From Bizionia saleffrena (lineage in GTDB: Bacteria; Bacteroidota; Bacteroidia; Flavobacteriales; Flavobacteriaceae), in the NCBI RefSeq assembly GCF_008086175.1, contig NZ_VSKM01000004.1:1-64000 (forward strand): DNA of 64,000 nucleotides. Reading direction: 5' to 3'. Positions 1-9,180 of the stretch are shown piece after piece. The position numbers were made by a program, and so were the translations under genes. The notes under the pieces were generated by a model. That model searched no databases. It was not told the origin of the DNA and saw only the letters and a list, made by a program, of their open reading frames with translations. Positions within the stretch are counted from its first letter, which is position 1. Each line of letters opens with the position of its first letter.

Positions 1-161
1 AAGCCTTTGGATTGCGCTAATTCTGATTGGTACTCCTTGGGCAGCACGTTCTTTTCTTCTAGGTAAAAATGAACCTTACCTTCTGATGATTTATGGTCTA
101 CAATTTCAAAATAATCCATAACGCCTTCCGGTAACAAATACTGTGCTAATTTTATATCCAA
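1..161 (-). pseudogene. ISAon1-type transposase N-terminal protein, partial and probably broken
   Basis: The reverse strand encodes a fragment reading LDIKLAQYLLPEGVMDYFEI, followed by a stretch ending PKEYQSELAQSKG at the window edge. This resembles the N-terminal region protein of ISAon1-type insertion elements in Bacteroidota. The frame continues upstream through LTKTD to a TTG at 180-182, but an in-frame TAG at 165-167 interrupts it, so the copy is probably inactive unless TTG at 159-161 is used. It lies directly downstream of a second, different ISAon1-type fragment. The rest of the gene is outside the window. Confidence 0.6.
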
Positions 162-203
162 GATCTAATCTGTTTTTGTCAAAGATAAAGTTTCTCCCCA
201 AGT

Positions 204-729
204 TTACGTTTGATCCAAGTAAGGCCCAATGTTTTCAGGATAAATAAGCCACTGTTTAGCGTGTTTTTTTTGCTTCCAATCTTTAAAATCACTTAAGTAA
301 TCTCTGTATTGTCTACTAAGTTTTTTACTTTTAACGTTATAAAAACCGCCTATGGTATGGCAGTCCGAGGCCTTAGTATTGACTAATTTCTTTTAAAAAA
401 TGAGCAAGCTCGTTGGTCATACGTGTTCCCTGTGCTACTAAATTCCAATCGCGTTGAACAAGTTCCTTACTGTTATTATCTAGCCACCTACGCCGTTTTA
501 CATGGAGGTATACAGTATTACCTCGTAGAGGGAAGTCTTGAATAGTAACTTCTTTGTGAAAACCGTGGGCAATAAGGATTTTGGATTTCTCTTCTTTAGG
601 AACCACATTGCGCTCTTCAAAATAAAGATGCATTACATCACCATTTTTAGTATTTTTTATTAGATCGAAATGATTAATTAAAAATTCAGGAAGAATAAGT
701 TTGAGTAATTCAAGATAATTGTCGACGTT
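204..729 (-). mobile_element. ISAon1-type insertion sequence remnant (two frames)
   Basis: Reading the reverse strand from about 729, the frame gives NVDNYLELLKLILPEFLINH and then the 86-residue open frame at 373-633, with motifs RGNTVYLHVKRRRWL, RDWNLVAQGTRM and a final KEISQY. This is a transposase N-terminal region protein. A second frame, offset by one base, continues as SDCHTIGGFYNVKSKKLSRQ and stops at 204-206 after IYPENIGPYLDQT. That looks like the start of the catalytic half. The full DDE domain is missing, no ATG begins the first frame at its natural position (the ATG at 633 is internal), and I see no terminal repeats, so this is a truncated remnant. Confidence 0.7.
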
Positions 730-791
730 TTTTTTTACAAAAAACGGAGTTTTATTTCAATTCACACACAACTTTTGAGAATGATCCTTTT

Positions 792-2123
792 TTACTCTTG
801 AAATGCCGTTACATCATCGCTTAAATCATAAATAATAACGTTTTCTAGTTTATTCTGAAGGATGCTACTTCCGGCTGCGCTACGGTAGCCCCCAGCGCAA
901 TGCACCACTATTGGTTTATCTGTAGGTATAGTGTTGGCTGTATTTCTTAGTGCATTTAAAGGGTGAGAAATGGCGTCATTAAAAATCTGACCTTCTTCAA
1001 CTTCGCTTGTATTGCGTATATCTACAATAGTATATTTCTGAGGATTATTTTTAAAATCTGTTAGGTCTAGTTTTTTGGTTTCCTCAAGATATTCACTAGA
1101 TAGAGTAATGATTTGTTTCAGCTGACTTTCGTAGCCTATTTTTGCCACACGTTGTAGTATGTTATCCTTATTTTCTTTAGTGTCAATAACAATAGTAAAT
1201 GCTTCTTCTGGTTCTATAATGGTGCCTAACCAGGTTTCAAATTTGGCATTTTCAGAAACCGCTTGAATATTATAACTCCCCTTTAAATGTCCTTTTTTAT
1301 AAATACTTTCATCACGAATATCTACAATTGTGCCTTCAGCACTTGTATTACCTTTAAACGGAATATCCTTAATACTTGACTCTAAATTAGGAGCTCCAAC
1401 TTTATTCAAGTCCACATCGAATCCAAAGTAAGAGGGGATAAATGGTTGACCAGCGAGTAAGGTATTTATAAATTCCTTTTTCGACTGTTTTTTAAATGCC
1501 CAATTTCCTATACGTTCATTACCTAGCGTGCTGCTACTAGCATCGCTAATATTTTTACCACACAGCGAACCTGCTCCGTGTGCTGGATAGATAATGGCAT
1601 CGTCTGGTAAATTATTAAATTTAGTGGTGATGGTATCGTACATCATTTCAGCCAATTCTTCACGTTTGGCTTTCATATTACCTGCCTTTTCACGCAAATC
1701 GGGTCTACCGACATCTCCTATAAATAAAGTGTCTCCAGTAAAAAGAACGGTTTCTTTACGGTGCGAAGCCACAATAGTGATGCTGTCTGGTGAATGGCCT
1801 GGTGTATTAATAGCCTTAAGTATAACGTTTCCTAAAGTTATACTATCGCCATCATCAAAGTATTGGTGCGGATAACCGGCACCTAACTTTTCACTATTGT
1901 AAATGATCGCGCCTGTTTCTTTGTGAATTTCTAAGTGCGAACTCACAAAATCTGCGTGCGGGTGGGTTTCTATAACCGCCTCTATTATGGCGCTGTTAGC
2001 TTTTGCAAAAGCATAATACTGTTGCGGATTTCGTTCGGGATCTATTATTGCCATTTTTCCATTACTAACGATGGCGTAAGAATAATGGGCTAGCGGTTTG
2101 TATTCAAATTGTTTGATTTTCAT
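792..2123 (-). CDS. MBL-fold hydrolase with two rhodanese domains (persulfide dioxygenase-like)
   Basis: The 443-residue protein has an N-terminal metallo-beta-lactamase domain (about residues 1-235). Metal-binding motifs are visible: THPHADFVSSH near residues 53-63, TPGH at 107-110 and TGDTLF at 129-134. Two rhodanese-like domains follow (about 260-350 and 355-443). Only the second has an active-site loop with cysteine (HCAGGYRS); the first lacks it (VIDTKENK) and is probably structural. The architecture matches ETHE1/BlaRh-type proteins that oxidise glutathione or other persulfides and transfer sulfane sulfur in the cytoplasm. It stands alone, and a dyad plus -7 element lie upstream at 2150-2193. 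The exact substrate is inferred, and bacillithiol persulfide is plausible because bshA lies in this window. Confidence 0.85.
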   Translation of the reverse strand: MKIKQFEYKPLAHYSYAIVSNGKMAIIDPERNPQQYYAFAKANSAIIEAVIETHPHADFVSSHLEIHKETGAIIYNSEKLGAGYPHQYFDDGDSITLGNVILKAINTPGHSPDSITIVASHRKETVLFTGDTLFIGDVGRPDLREKAGNMKAKREELAEMMYDTITTKFNNLPDDAIIYPAHGAGSLCGKNISDASSSTLGNERIGNWAFKKQSKKEFINTLLAGQPFIPSYFGFDVDLNKVGAPNLESSIKDIPFKGNTSAEGTIVDIRDESIYKKGHLKGSYNIQAVSENAKFETWLGTIIEPEEAFTIVIDTKENKDNILQRVAKIGYESQLKQIITLSSEYLEETKKLDLTDFKNNPQKYTIVDIRNTSEVEEGQIFNDAISHPLNALRNTANTIPTDKPIVVHCAGGYRSAAGSSILQNKLENVIIYDLSDDVTAFQE

Positions 2124-2149
2124 AATTGATACTTTAGTGTAATATTAAT

Positions 2150-2193
2150 TAAAATTATGATATAATATAAGTAAATATAGCAACTTAGGTTAC
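2150..2193 (-). promoter_or_regulatory. Candidate Crp/Fnr-type site plus -7 element of the MBL-rhodanese gene
   Basis: On the minus strand an imperfect dyad GTAAC-CTAA-GTTGC (2193 to 2180, one mismatch) is followed after exactly 22 bases by TAATTTTA (2157 to 2150), which fits the Bacteroidota -7 pattern TAnnTTTG except for its last base. The start codon is at 2123. The same spacing occurs at the peroxiredoxin and DoxX-operon promoters. That identical geometry is the main reason to believe a degenerate dyad. Confidence 0.45.
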
Positions 2194-2294
2194 ATAGCGT
2201 GATTAAATTGATTGTTCCAGAGGTCTTTTTTGATCTTTTTTTAGGTGATGTTACTCTAACTTAAATCGCGCTGTTTCGAGGGGTATCGCAGTAC

Positions 2295-3341
2295 TTAAGA
2301 CTGTCTGTCTTTAAGGTATAGTTTCTGAACAAGTACAATGACAATAACCGTTAGTGGTGTTGCCAAAATTAATCCCCATCCGCCAGTGAGTACGCCCATT
2401 AATAATTGCGCAATTATTATTAGGGCGGGAGGCATATTAAGCAATTTTTTCTGAACGAGTGTGGTAATAAAATTGCTCTCAATAAATTGAATTAAAATAT
2501 AAAGACCAACCACCAAAGCCGCCATTGTAGGACTTTGCAAGAGCGCCACTAACACCGCTGGTATTAATGCTAGTATGGGGCCAAAATTGGGAATAAAACT
2601 TATTAACCCAGCCAATAGCGCCAAAACAAGCCAAAGAGGCATTCCTAGAATAGCTAAACCTATGGCGGTTAGAATAAAGACAACAAACATAGAAAACAAC
2701 TTTCCTTTAAGCCATTTGCGTAATTGCTCTCCTAACTTATCTAATACGTCCTTTGCTTTTTGTTGTCCTCTTACTGGTATTAGTTGTACTATACCGTTCG
2801 TGTACGTTTTCGGCGAAATGGTAAAGAAAATACCAATAAATAATACCACATAAATATCACCAAATACTCCGAATGAAGATTGAAAAAATTGTCCCGCAAA
2901 CACTTGCGCTTTATCCATAGAACTTTTTGAAGACACTCTATCAACAATAATCTCACCAATAGTACTGTTATTTAATCTCGCCTGTGCATTTTCAATAGTT
3001 TCGGGTAATGTTTGCACTAACTGAGCCATTTGGTCTTGTACTTTAGCACCAATTAACCAAAATAATCCTGCACCAATTAACAAAGTACTTAAAACAGAAA
3101 TCGTTACAGAAACCCATTCTTTCCAATTTGTTTTACGTTGTATTAAAGCACTAAAACCTCTAAAAAATATAGCTATAAGTGACCCTGCTAAAACCAATAA
3201 AAAAATGCGGAAAGTAGCTTCGAAAATTAACAAAAGAATGAGCGTGAGAATTAAAGTTTTGGTAACAATAAACACTTTCTTTTGAAAGGAGGGATGATCT
3301 TCTGATTTTATTTGAGGGTCATTATTTTGTTTCATAGTCAC
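2295..3341 (-). CDS. AI-2E family permease
   Basis: The 348-residue integral membrane protein has the AI-2E/PerM layout: hydrophobic segments near residues 28-60 and 68-92, a soluble central stretch (about 95-150), then helices to the C-terminus. Family features include LVLALLAGLISFIPNFGPIL near residues 240-260 and the glycine-rich LLMGVLTGGWGLILATPLTV near the end. Members export varied small solutes or ions, and the substrate cannot be read from sequence. A second family member is at 28213-29301. It is transcribed alone, with about 170 bases to each neighbour. Two adjacent ATGs lie at the start (MTMKQ), so the start could be two codons later. Confidence 0.85.
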   Translation of the reverse strand: MTMKQNNDPQIKSEDHPSFQKKVFIVTKTLILTLILLLIFEATFRIFLLVLAGSLIAIFFRGFSALIQRKTNWKEWVSVTISVLSTLLIGAGLFWLIGAKVQDQMAQLVQTLPETIENAQARLNNSTIGEIIVDRVSSKSSMDKAQVFAGQFFQSSFGVFGDIYVVLFIGIFFTISPKTYTNGIVQLIPVRGQQKAKDVLDKLGEQLRKWLKGKLFSMFVVFILTAIGLAILGMPLWLVLALLAGLISFIPNFGPILALIPAVLVALLQSPTMAALVVGLYILIQFIESNFITTLVQKKLLNMPPALIIIAQLLMGVLTGGWGLILATPLTVIVIVLVQKLYLKDRQS

Positions 3342-3511
3342 GTGGTTTTAGTAAGACATAAATTTACATTTTTAAAATCTTTTACCAAAGTATTAAAAGC
3401 GCGTATAGATTATTTAATTTTAGCCAAGTGTCTCAATGATAGTTTTTGAAAATAGGCATGTCAATTTAAGATGTTGTGACTTTCTTTAGAATGAAGTTTG
3501 TAATTATGCTA

Positions 3512-4465
3512 TTAATCCATCGTAAGTAAAATTTTCCCAATGTGTGTGCTACTTTCCATAAGTTTATGTGCCTCGGCAGCACCTTTTAGTGGAAACGTTT
3601 TATAAATTACAGGCTGTATTTTTTTTGAATGGAATAATGGCCAAATATTTTTTTCTACCTCCTTAGCAATTTGTGTTTTTACGGCAGCCGATTGGGGTTT
3701 TAGAAAGCTACCGGTTAAAATTAGATTTTTGCTCATAATGGTTCGCAGATTAATAGAGACCTCACTACTTTTCATACCATTAATATTAACTAGACGTCCT
3801 TTATTATTGAGAATATCGAGATTCTTCTGTGTATAATCGCCACCAACCATATCTAAAATAACATCTATTTTTTTATCTTTAAAAACGTCTTCAAAGGCTT
3901 CTTTCTTGTAATTTATCGCCTTGCCGAGATCCATTTTATTAAGAAACTCAATCTTCTTATCGTTTCCTGCAGTGGTGTATATTTCAGAGCCCAACGCTTT
4001 AGCCATTTGTAAACCCATAGTACCAATACCGCTAGTGCCGCCGTGAATTAGCAACTTTTCATTAGGTTGAAGTTTTGCTAATTGAAATACATTAAACCAC
4101 ACAGTAAATACCGTTTCAGGAATGGCAGCAGCATTTGTGAGACTTAAGCCCTCAGGCGTGGTAAGGCAATGAGAGCTTTCTACATTTACATATTCTGCAT
4201 AACCACCGCTGGCAATAAGTGCGCAGACATTATCGCCAATTTTTTTATCGGTGACGTTATCACCAATTTCTGTAATTTCTCCAGAAACTTCCAAACCCGG
4301 TATTAAAGACTCAGTAGTAGTTTTACGAGTTATAACATCGCTACGATTTACGCCCGCAGCTTTCACTTTTATTAAGACTTGATTTTTTCCTGGTTTCGGC
4401 TTTGACGTTTCTTTTAGTTGTAATACTTCCGGCCCTCCAGATTTTGTGATATAAATTGCTTTCAT
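3512..4465 (-). CDS. NAD(P)H:quinone oxidoreductase, zinc-free MDR family
   Basis: A start at MKAIYITKSGGPEVLQL (4465) gives 317 residues, the usual length. An upstream in-frame ATG at 4501 would add 12 non-conserved residues. The N-terminal GroES-like fold carries GVNRSDVITRK and the nucleotide-binding domain carries HGGTSGIGTMGLQMAKALG near residues 140-160. The zinc-ligand cysteines of alcohol dehydrogenases are absent, as in the QOR/PIG3 group, which reduces quinones or enones with NADPH in the cytosol. It is a single gene. An IS relic lies in the gap upstream. Confidence 0.85.
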   Translation of the reverse strand: MKAIYITKSGGPEVLQLKETSKPKPGKNQVLIKVKAAGVNRSDVITRKTTTESLIPGLEVSGEITEIGDNVTDKKIGDNVCALIASGGYAEYVNVESSHCLTTPEGLSLTNAAAIPETVFTVWFNVFQLAKLQPNEKLLIHGGTSGIGTMGLQMAKALGSEIYTTAGNDKKIEFLNKMDLGKAINYKKEAFEDVFKDKKIDVILDMVGGDYTQKNLDILNNKGRLVNINGMKSSEVSINLRTIMSKNLILTGSFLKPQSAAVKTQIAKEVEKNIWPLFHSKKIQPVIYKTFPLKGAAEAHKLMESSTHIGKILLTMD

Positions 4466-4501
4466 TTTTGTCTGTTTTCGGTTAGCACTAATAAACAACA
4501 T

Positions 4502-5003
4502 ATTTTGTAGCTCTATTATAAAAAAAACATAAGGTTTATGCGCGCCAAAAGGCAGTTTGCTAAATAGGAATACGTTTTATTTATCTAATTTTGATATTTT
4601 TTATTGAAATTCTAAATTAGAATATTAACCACATCAAAGTTTTTGAAATTTTGTATTAATTTAAGTATCGTTACTCTTTAACAATTTTAGAATGTAATAA
4701 CTGAAGCCTCCAAGTTAGTTTAGCCCCTAATAAGTTTGGAGTGCTATTTTAAATTTCAATTAATACCTTTGAGATATGAAATATAAGAAATGGAGTTTAG
4801 AAGAAAAGCTCTATAACCTCAATTTCTTCATTTTTTTGGGATCTTTTCAATTATCCAATTCTATAGTTTTTTTTAAATTTGCTAATTGAAGATGTAATGC
4901 TATTCTATTGAAAAAGAACACTTAAACTTTCTAATAGACCATATTTTTAAAAAATATTAGAATACAATTGTCCGTTTTTATAATTTTCTACCTTTTACCT
5001 TTT
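4502..5003. other. Gene-free stretch holding an IS3-type end relic (4716-4810)
   Basis: No intact gene is visible. Bases 4716-4810 (plus strand) match 12663-12758 elsewhere in the window: both start with tagtttagccc, contain ggagtgctattttaaattt and reach an ATG (4776 here) opening MKYKKWSLEEKL. That peptide looks like the start of an IS3-family OrfA. After this the reading frame drifts into unrelated sequence and stops at AN*, so only the left end of the element survives. The rest is A/T-rich without recognisable signals apart from the peroxiredoxin promoter just downstream. Confidence 0.6.
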
Positions 5004-5049
5004 CAGTAACATTTGTTACTGTGTTTATAAATAACATTCAGTATCTTTA
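5004..5049 (+). promoter_or_regulatory. Crp/Fnr-type dyad plus -7 element of the peroxiredoxin gene
   Basis: A perfect 18-base inverted repeat CAGTAAC-ATTT-GTTACTG occupies 5004-5021. TATCTTTA at 5042-5049 fits TAnnTTTG except for the last base. The dyad centre (5012.5) is 29.5 bases upstream of the -7 element, exactly as in the DoxX-operon promoter. This places an activator near -42, the class II position of Crp/Fnr proteins. The start codon follows at 5076. Confidence 0.65.
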
Positions 5050-5075
5050 TATAAGATAAAATTAAAATAATTATT

Positions 5076-5735
5076 ATGGAAAATTCAGAATTAAATACTG
5101 TTTATTCAATGCCAAGAATAGGCGACGAGGCACCAGACTTTAAAGCCAAAACAACCAAAGGCGATATACAGATGGCGAATTTTGCCAAGGATAAATGGAT
5201 TTTGATGTTCTCGCATCCCGCAGATTTCACACCCGTTTGTACAACTGAAATGAGTGGTTTTGCTGAACGTAAAGATGAATTTACCGCATTAAATACAGAG
5301 CTTTTGGGTTTAAGTATTGATAGTATTCACTCACATCTAGGATGGGTTAATAATGTTCGTGAAAAAACAGGAGTGTATTTTGATTTCCCTATCATAGCCG
5401 ATATAGATATGAAAGTATCAAAACTATACGGAATGTTACAACCTAATGAAAGTGAGACCGCTGCCGTGCGTGCCGTATTCTTTATCGACCCATCAAAAAA
5501 AATCCGTTTAATAATGTACTACCCACTCAATGTAGGTAGAAATATGGATGAAATTTTAAGAGCTTTAGAAGCCTTACAAATTTCAGACGAACACGGGGTA
5601 GCAATGCCTTTGGATTGGAAAAAAGGCGACTTAGTAATTGTGCCACCACCAAAAACATTAGACGAGATGAATGCTCGTATCGCTGATAAAAGTTTAGAAA
5701 AAGTGGATTTCTATCTTGCAAAAAAATCATTGTAA
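5076..5735 (+). CDS. 1-Cys peroxiredoxin (Prx6 type)
   Basis: The 219-residue protein has the peroxidatic motif HPADFTPVCTTE with Cys55 as its only cysteine, so there is no resolving cysteine inside the chain. Its length and the long C-terminal arm after residue 160 (DWKKGDLVIVPPP) are typical of Prx6/AhpC2-type 1-Cys enzymes, which reduce H2O2 and organic peroxides in the cytoplasm with an external thiol. Bacillithiol or a thioredoxin-like partner is an inference. It is a single gene with a clear terminator at 5777-5802. The upstream dyad at 5004-5021 suggests activation by a Crp/Fnr-family regulator that is not encoded in this window. Confidence 0.92.
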   Translation: MENSELNTVYSMPRIGDEAPDFKAKTTKGDIQMANFAKDKWILMFSHPADFTPVCTTEMSGFAERKDEFTALNTELLGLSIDSIHSHLGWVNNVREKTGVYFDFPIIADIDMKVSKLYGMLQPNESETAAVRAVFFIDPSKKIRLIMYYPLNVGRNMDEILRALEALQISDEHGVAMPLDWKKGDLVIVPPPKTLDEMNARIADKSLEKVDFYLAKKSL

Positions 5736-5776
5736 TCAATGACGTTGGTTTTTAGTTAAGGCTAATTAGTAGTAAG

Positions 5777-5802
5777 GCGGCGAGTAATCGTCGCTTTTTT
5801 TA
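5777..5802 (+). terminator. Rho-independent terminator after the peroxiredoxin gene
   Basis: The stem gcggcga / tcgtcgc (one G-T pair, loop gtaa) is followed by seven T. Confidence 0.75.
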
Positions 5803-6216
5803 GTTCTGATAGCATAGTTTACGCTAATTCAGCAAATTGCTTATTGATTTTACAAGAAGAAATAAATTCAATCAATGAAAATATAATTTTAACCAACATA
5901 CTTTTCAGTTCACTATTTGGTGCCATTGCACAAAATAGGACGCTATAAAATCTTAACAATTTCGGCATTAAAAAACAATAGAGCATAATGATGGTTAATT
6001 GGTTATAGTAAGATCGTCAAAAGAATTCAACCAATAAGCTGTTAAAACTGTTTTAAATATTGATTTTTTCCAACAATAAAATTTCAAAATAGGTTTTGAA
6101 AAGCCTAACAAAGGTCAATCCGTATATCTTTATCATCGTTCTTGCAAATGCAGCCAGAAAGCAGCAGCCAATTTAGAAACAACGTATAATACTATTAAAA
6201 GAGGTCTACAATAGAG
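5803..6216. other. Gene-free stretch with a possible coding remnant
   Basis: No intact gene is seen. A plus-strand frame from about 6054 to 6212 reads IGFEKPNKGQSVYLYHRSCK, then CSQKAAANLETTYNTIKRG, with a TAG stop, but it has no ATG and is stopped just upstream. Its composition looks protein-like, so it may be the tail of a lost gene. I do not recognise the family. Another stop-free plus-strand stretch at about 5796-5947 is less convincing. Confidence 0.3.
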
Positions 6217-9174
6217 TTAGCATTCTCTAGGATCGGGGAGAATTCCTAGCTTCTTACTCCAAACAATATTCATACTGTAAAAATCGAATCTATCGGTAAT
6301 TTTTCCGTAGCACGCGTAAATACCTAGTCCGTTAATAGGGTAGTGGTCTACCACATTTGTAAAGTGAACGGCATCAAAATAATCGCCGTTTTGGTCTATA
6401 AAAGTACTTAGTCGCATTAATTTGCCTTGCGCCGTTTTATTGTATCGGGTGGTAACTAAACTTCCGTAAATTAAAATCTCTTTGTTTATAAAATCCTTCA
6501 TATTCTTAGCTAAAACACCACCGCTTAATTCCTGACTGGCAAGTTTAAAATAATCGCACAACGGAAAGCTTAACAGCTCCATTTCATCGTAAGCATCTTC
6601 CACCCAGTTAGAATTTAGTTTAGGGATTGTAAACGCTTTATGCTGAATTTTAAAGAGTTTAGATTGGCTAGATTTCACACCGTCGGCATTTAGTTTAAAG
6701 GTGGCGTGCCATAATAATTCGGTTTTAGTGTGCGTGGTAAACCGGAACGCATCAATTCTTATAAGTATGGTTAATTGCTCAATACTAATAGTTACGCGGT
6801 CTATAAAATCGTCTAACGATTTGTACTCGCCATTAAGTTGGCGATCGGTTAACAACCGCTGCACGGTGTACGATTCTACATTTTTTAAATATCCAAAGCC
6901 CAGATAAATAGAGGTACCAACTAAGCGATTAGGGTGATCGCTGGTATTAATACACGGCAAACAAATGGTTGCACCTTGCTGCTTGGCTTCGTGAAGATAA
7001 TGCTCTACGCTATAAAATCCGCCACCATTATTTAAAACGGCGGTCATAAATTCTATCGGAAAATAACATTTTAAATATAAACTCTGGTAACTTTCTACGG
7101 CATAAGACGCCGAGTGTCCTTTGGCAAAAGCATAGCCGGCAAAACTTTTAATTTGGTTCCAAACCTCGAAAGTAAGCGCGTCTTTATAGCCTTTGGCCCT
7201 ACAATTAGCGAGAAATTTATCTTCTACGGCAGTAAATTCTGCTCGCGATCTAAACTTACCACTCATTCCACGTCGTAACACATCGGCTTCCCCAAGTGAG
7301 AGTCCCGCAAACCGATTGGCAACTTTTAAAACATCTTCTTGATACACCATAACGCCATAGGTCTCTGGCATAATTTCAAGTAAAATGGGGTGCGCGTTTT
7401 TCCGCTGTTCTGGGTAACGGTGGCGTTTTATAAATTCCTCTTTCATTCCAGACCCCGAAACGCCTGGTCTTATTATAGAACTAGCGGCCACCAAACCCAA
7501 ATAATCTTGCGTTTGCAATTTCTGCATTAAACCGCGCATTGCTGGCGACTCCACATAATATGCACCAATAGCACCGCCAGATTTTAAGAGTTTATTTATG
7601 TTTTTGTCCTTTTTAAACGCTTCCACATTTGTGATGTCTATGGGGGGAAGATCGGGCCTGTTTTCTTTTATAATCTCTAAAGCTTCTTTAATTTTTGCTA
7701 AGCCGCGTTGTCCTAAAATATCAAATTTAAAAACGCCAACGTCTTCAGCGATAATCATATCAAACTGAACGGTTGGGAATCCTTTTGGCGGTAAATCGGT
7801 TGCCGAATAACAATGAACGGGAGCATCTAAAATTAAAATCCCTGCCGAATGCACACTCAAATGATTTGGGAAGCCTTCAATTAATTTGCCATAACGCAAC
7901 ACGAGTTTCGATACGTCGTCGAGCTTAGCTTCGGGAATGCCCCCTTTGCTTAATTTATCGATGTCTTCTTTTGGCAGCCCAAACACTTTACCCAATTCTC
8001 TAACCACGGCGCGGTATTTAAAGGTGTTGTAAGTCGCTAATAGTGCGGTATGCTCGAAACGTTTAAAAATATAGGCGGTAACATCCTCGCGATCTTTCCA
8101 CGAGAAATCGATATCGAAATCTGGTGGCGACGCGCGAAACGGATTTATAAACCGCTCGAAATACAGATCTAATTCAATAGGGTCGACATCGGTAATACCA
8201 ATAATATAGGCCACAATACTATTGGCGCCACTACCACGCCCCACGTGAAAATAACCCTGACTTTTAGCATAGGAAACAATGTCGTGATTGATAAGAAAAA
8301 AGGATACGAAATCCAAAGATTTAATGGTATCTAACTCTGTTTTTAAACGGGCAAACACTTTGTCGTCGGGATTTTGATAGCGTTTTTTTAAGCCTTGCTG
8401 GCATAAGCTTTCTAAAAGGGTGTAATCTTCTTCAGCCGAATGAGTATATAATTTTAAATTCTGTGACACGCGGTCGGTACCAAAATTAAAATGCACAGTG
8501 CAGGTTTCTAGCAGTCGATTGGTGTTTTCTATAATATGTGGGAAATCTTCAAAAGCGGTTTTTAACGCTTCCGCGGAAAGCATTTTGTCTGTAATTTTAC
8601 ATTCTTCGGACGTGCTTAATTTGCTTAAAAGCGTGTTATTATCGATGGCGCGTAATAAACGATGGGCATTAAAATCTTTTTGAGATCGCACGGTTACCGG
8701 CTGAAGCACGACGAGCTTATCGGTATAGGTCTTCAGTTTAGAAAAACGTAATTTTCGTAATTCCTCAACAGAAACGCCAATAAATTCAGAATCTAAGAAT
8801 GTTGTTTTATTCAGTTGGAGCACTTTTTCAAATGGATAAATAACAAAACTGTCTTTAAAAAGAGGAGCAGTTTCGGGAAGCTTTAGTTTCTGCTCAGAAT
8901 GCTGTGATAAAAAACTATTCAGTTCTTTAAAACCCTCATTATTTTTCGCGATCCCTACAAAGTGCTGCTGTGCACCATGTCTAAAATCGATGCCTATAAC
9001 GGGCTTAATATTAAAATCTTTAGCTTTTCGTATAAAATTTAAACACGCAGAGGTATTATTAATATCGGTTAATGCCAAGGTATGGATCCCATTTTCTTGG
9101 GCTAACTTTAGCAAGTCAACCTCAGAGAACGTTCCAAAACGCAAAGAATAATAAGAGTGGCAATTACAATACAT
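6217..9174 (-). CDS. DnaE-like DNA polymerase III alpha subunit of a mutagenesis module
   Basis: This C-family polymerase has 985 residues, shorter than replicative DnaE (about 1,160) and nearer DnaE2/ImuC. It has an N-terminal PHP domain (CNCHSYYSLRFGTFSEVDLL, then HTLALTDIN). The palm carries PDFDIDF with Asp354 and Asp356, and the third catalytic Asp is in FKFDILGQRGL (Asp485). GRGSGANSIVAYIIGITDVD around 312-331 is the fingers/palm signature. It sits 6 bases downstream of a Y-family polymerase gene and divergent from a LexA-like repressor gene. It is therefore probably a damage-induced translesion polymerase, not the replicase. The role is inferred from family and context. Confidence 0.88.
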   Translation of the reverse strand: MYCNCHSYYSLRFGTFSEVDLLKLAQENGIHTLALTDINNTSACLNFIRKAKDFNIKPVIGIDFRHGAQQHFVGIAKNNEGFKELNSFLSQHSEQKLKLPETAPLFKDSFVIYPFEKVLQLNKTTFLDSEFIGVSVEELRKLRFSKLKTYTDKLVVLQPVTVRSQKDFNAHRLLRAIDNNTLLSKLSTSEECKITDKMLSAEALKTAFEDFPHIIENTNRLLETCTVHFNFGTDRVSQNLKLYTHSAEEDYTLLESLCQQGLKKRYQNPDDKVFARLKTELDTIKSLDFVSFFLINHDIVSYAKSQGYFHVGRGSGANSIVAYIIGITDVDPIELDLYFERFINPFRASPPDFDIDFSWKDREDVTAYIFKRFEHTALLATYNTFKYRAVVRELGKVFGLPKEDIDKLSKGGIPEAKLDDVSKLVLRYGKLIEGFPNHLSVHSAGILILDAPVHCYSATDLPPKGFPTVQFDMIIAEDVGVFKFDILGQRGLAKIKEALEIIKENRPDLPPIDITNVEAFKKDKNINKLLKSGGAIGAYYVESPAMRGLMQKLQTQDYLGLVAASSIIRPGVSGSGMKEEFIKRHRYPEQRKNAHPILLEIMPETYGVMVYQEDVLKVANRFAGLSLGEADVLRRGMSGKFRSRAEFTAVEDKFLANCRAKGYKDALTFEVWNQIKSFAGYAFAKGHSASYAVESYQSLYLKCYFPIEFMTAVLNNGGGFYSVEHYLHEAKQQGATICLPCINTSDHPNRLVGTSIYLGFGYLKNVESYTVQRLLTDRQLNGEYKSLDDFIDRVTISIEQLTILIRIDAFRFTTHTKTELLWHATFKLNADGVKSSQSKLFKIQHKAFTIPKLNSNWVEDAYDEMELLSFPLCDYFKLASQELSGGVLAKNMKDFINKEILIYGSLVTTRYNKTAQGKLMRLSTFIDQNGDYFDAVHFTNVVDHYPINGLGIYACYGKITDRFDFYSMNIVWSKKLGILPDPREC

Positions 9175-9180
9175 TATAGA

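Noticed and set aside
1594-1875. Plus-strand open frame inside the MBL-rhodanese gene
   Set aside because: It lies fully antisense to a gene with clear catalytic motifs and encodes nothing recognisable.
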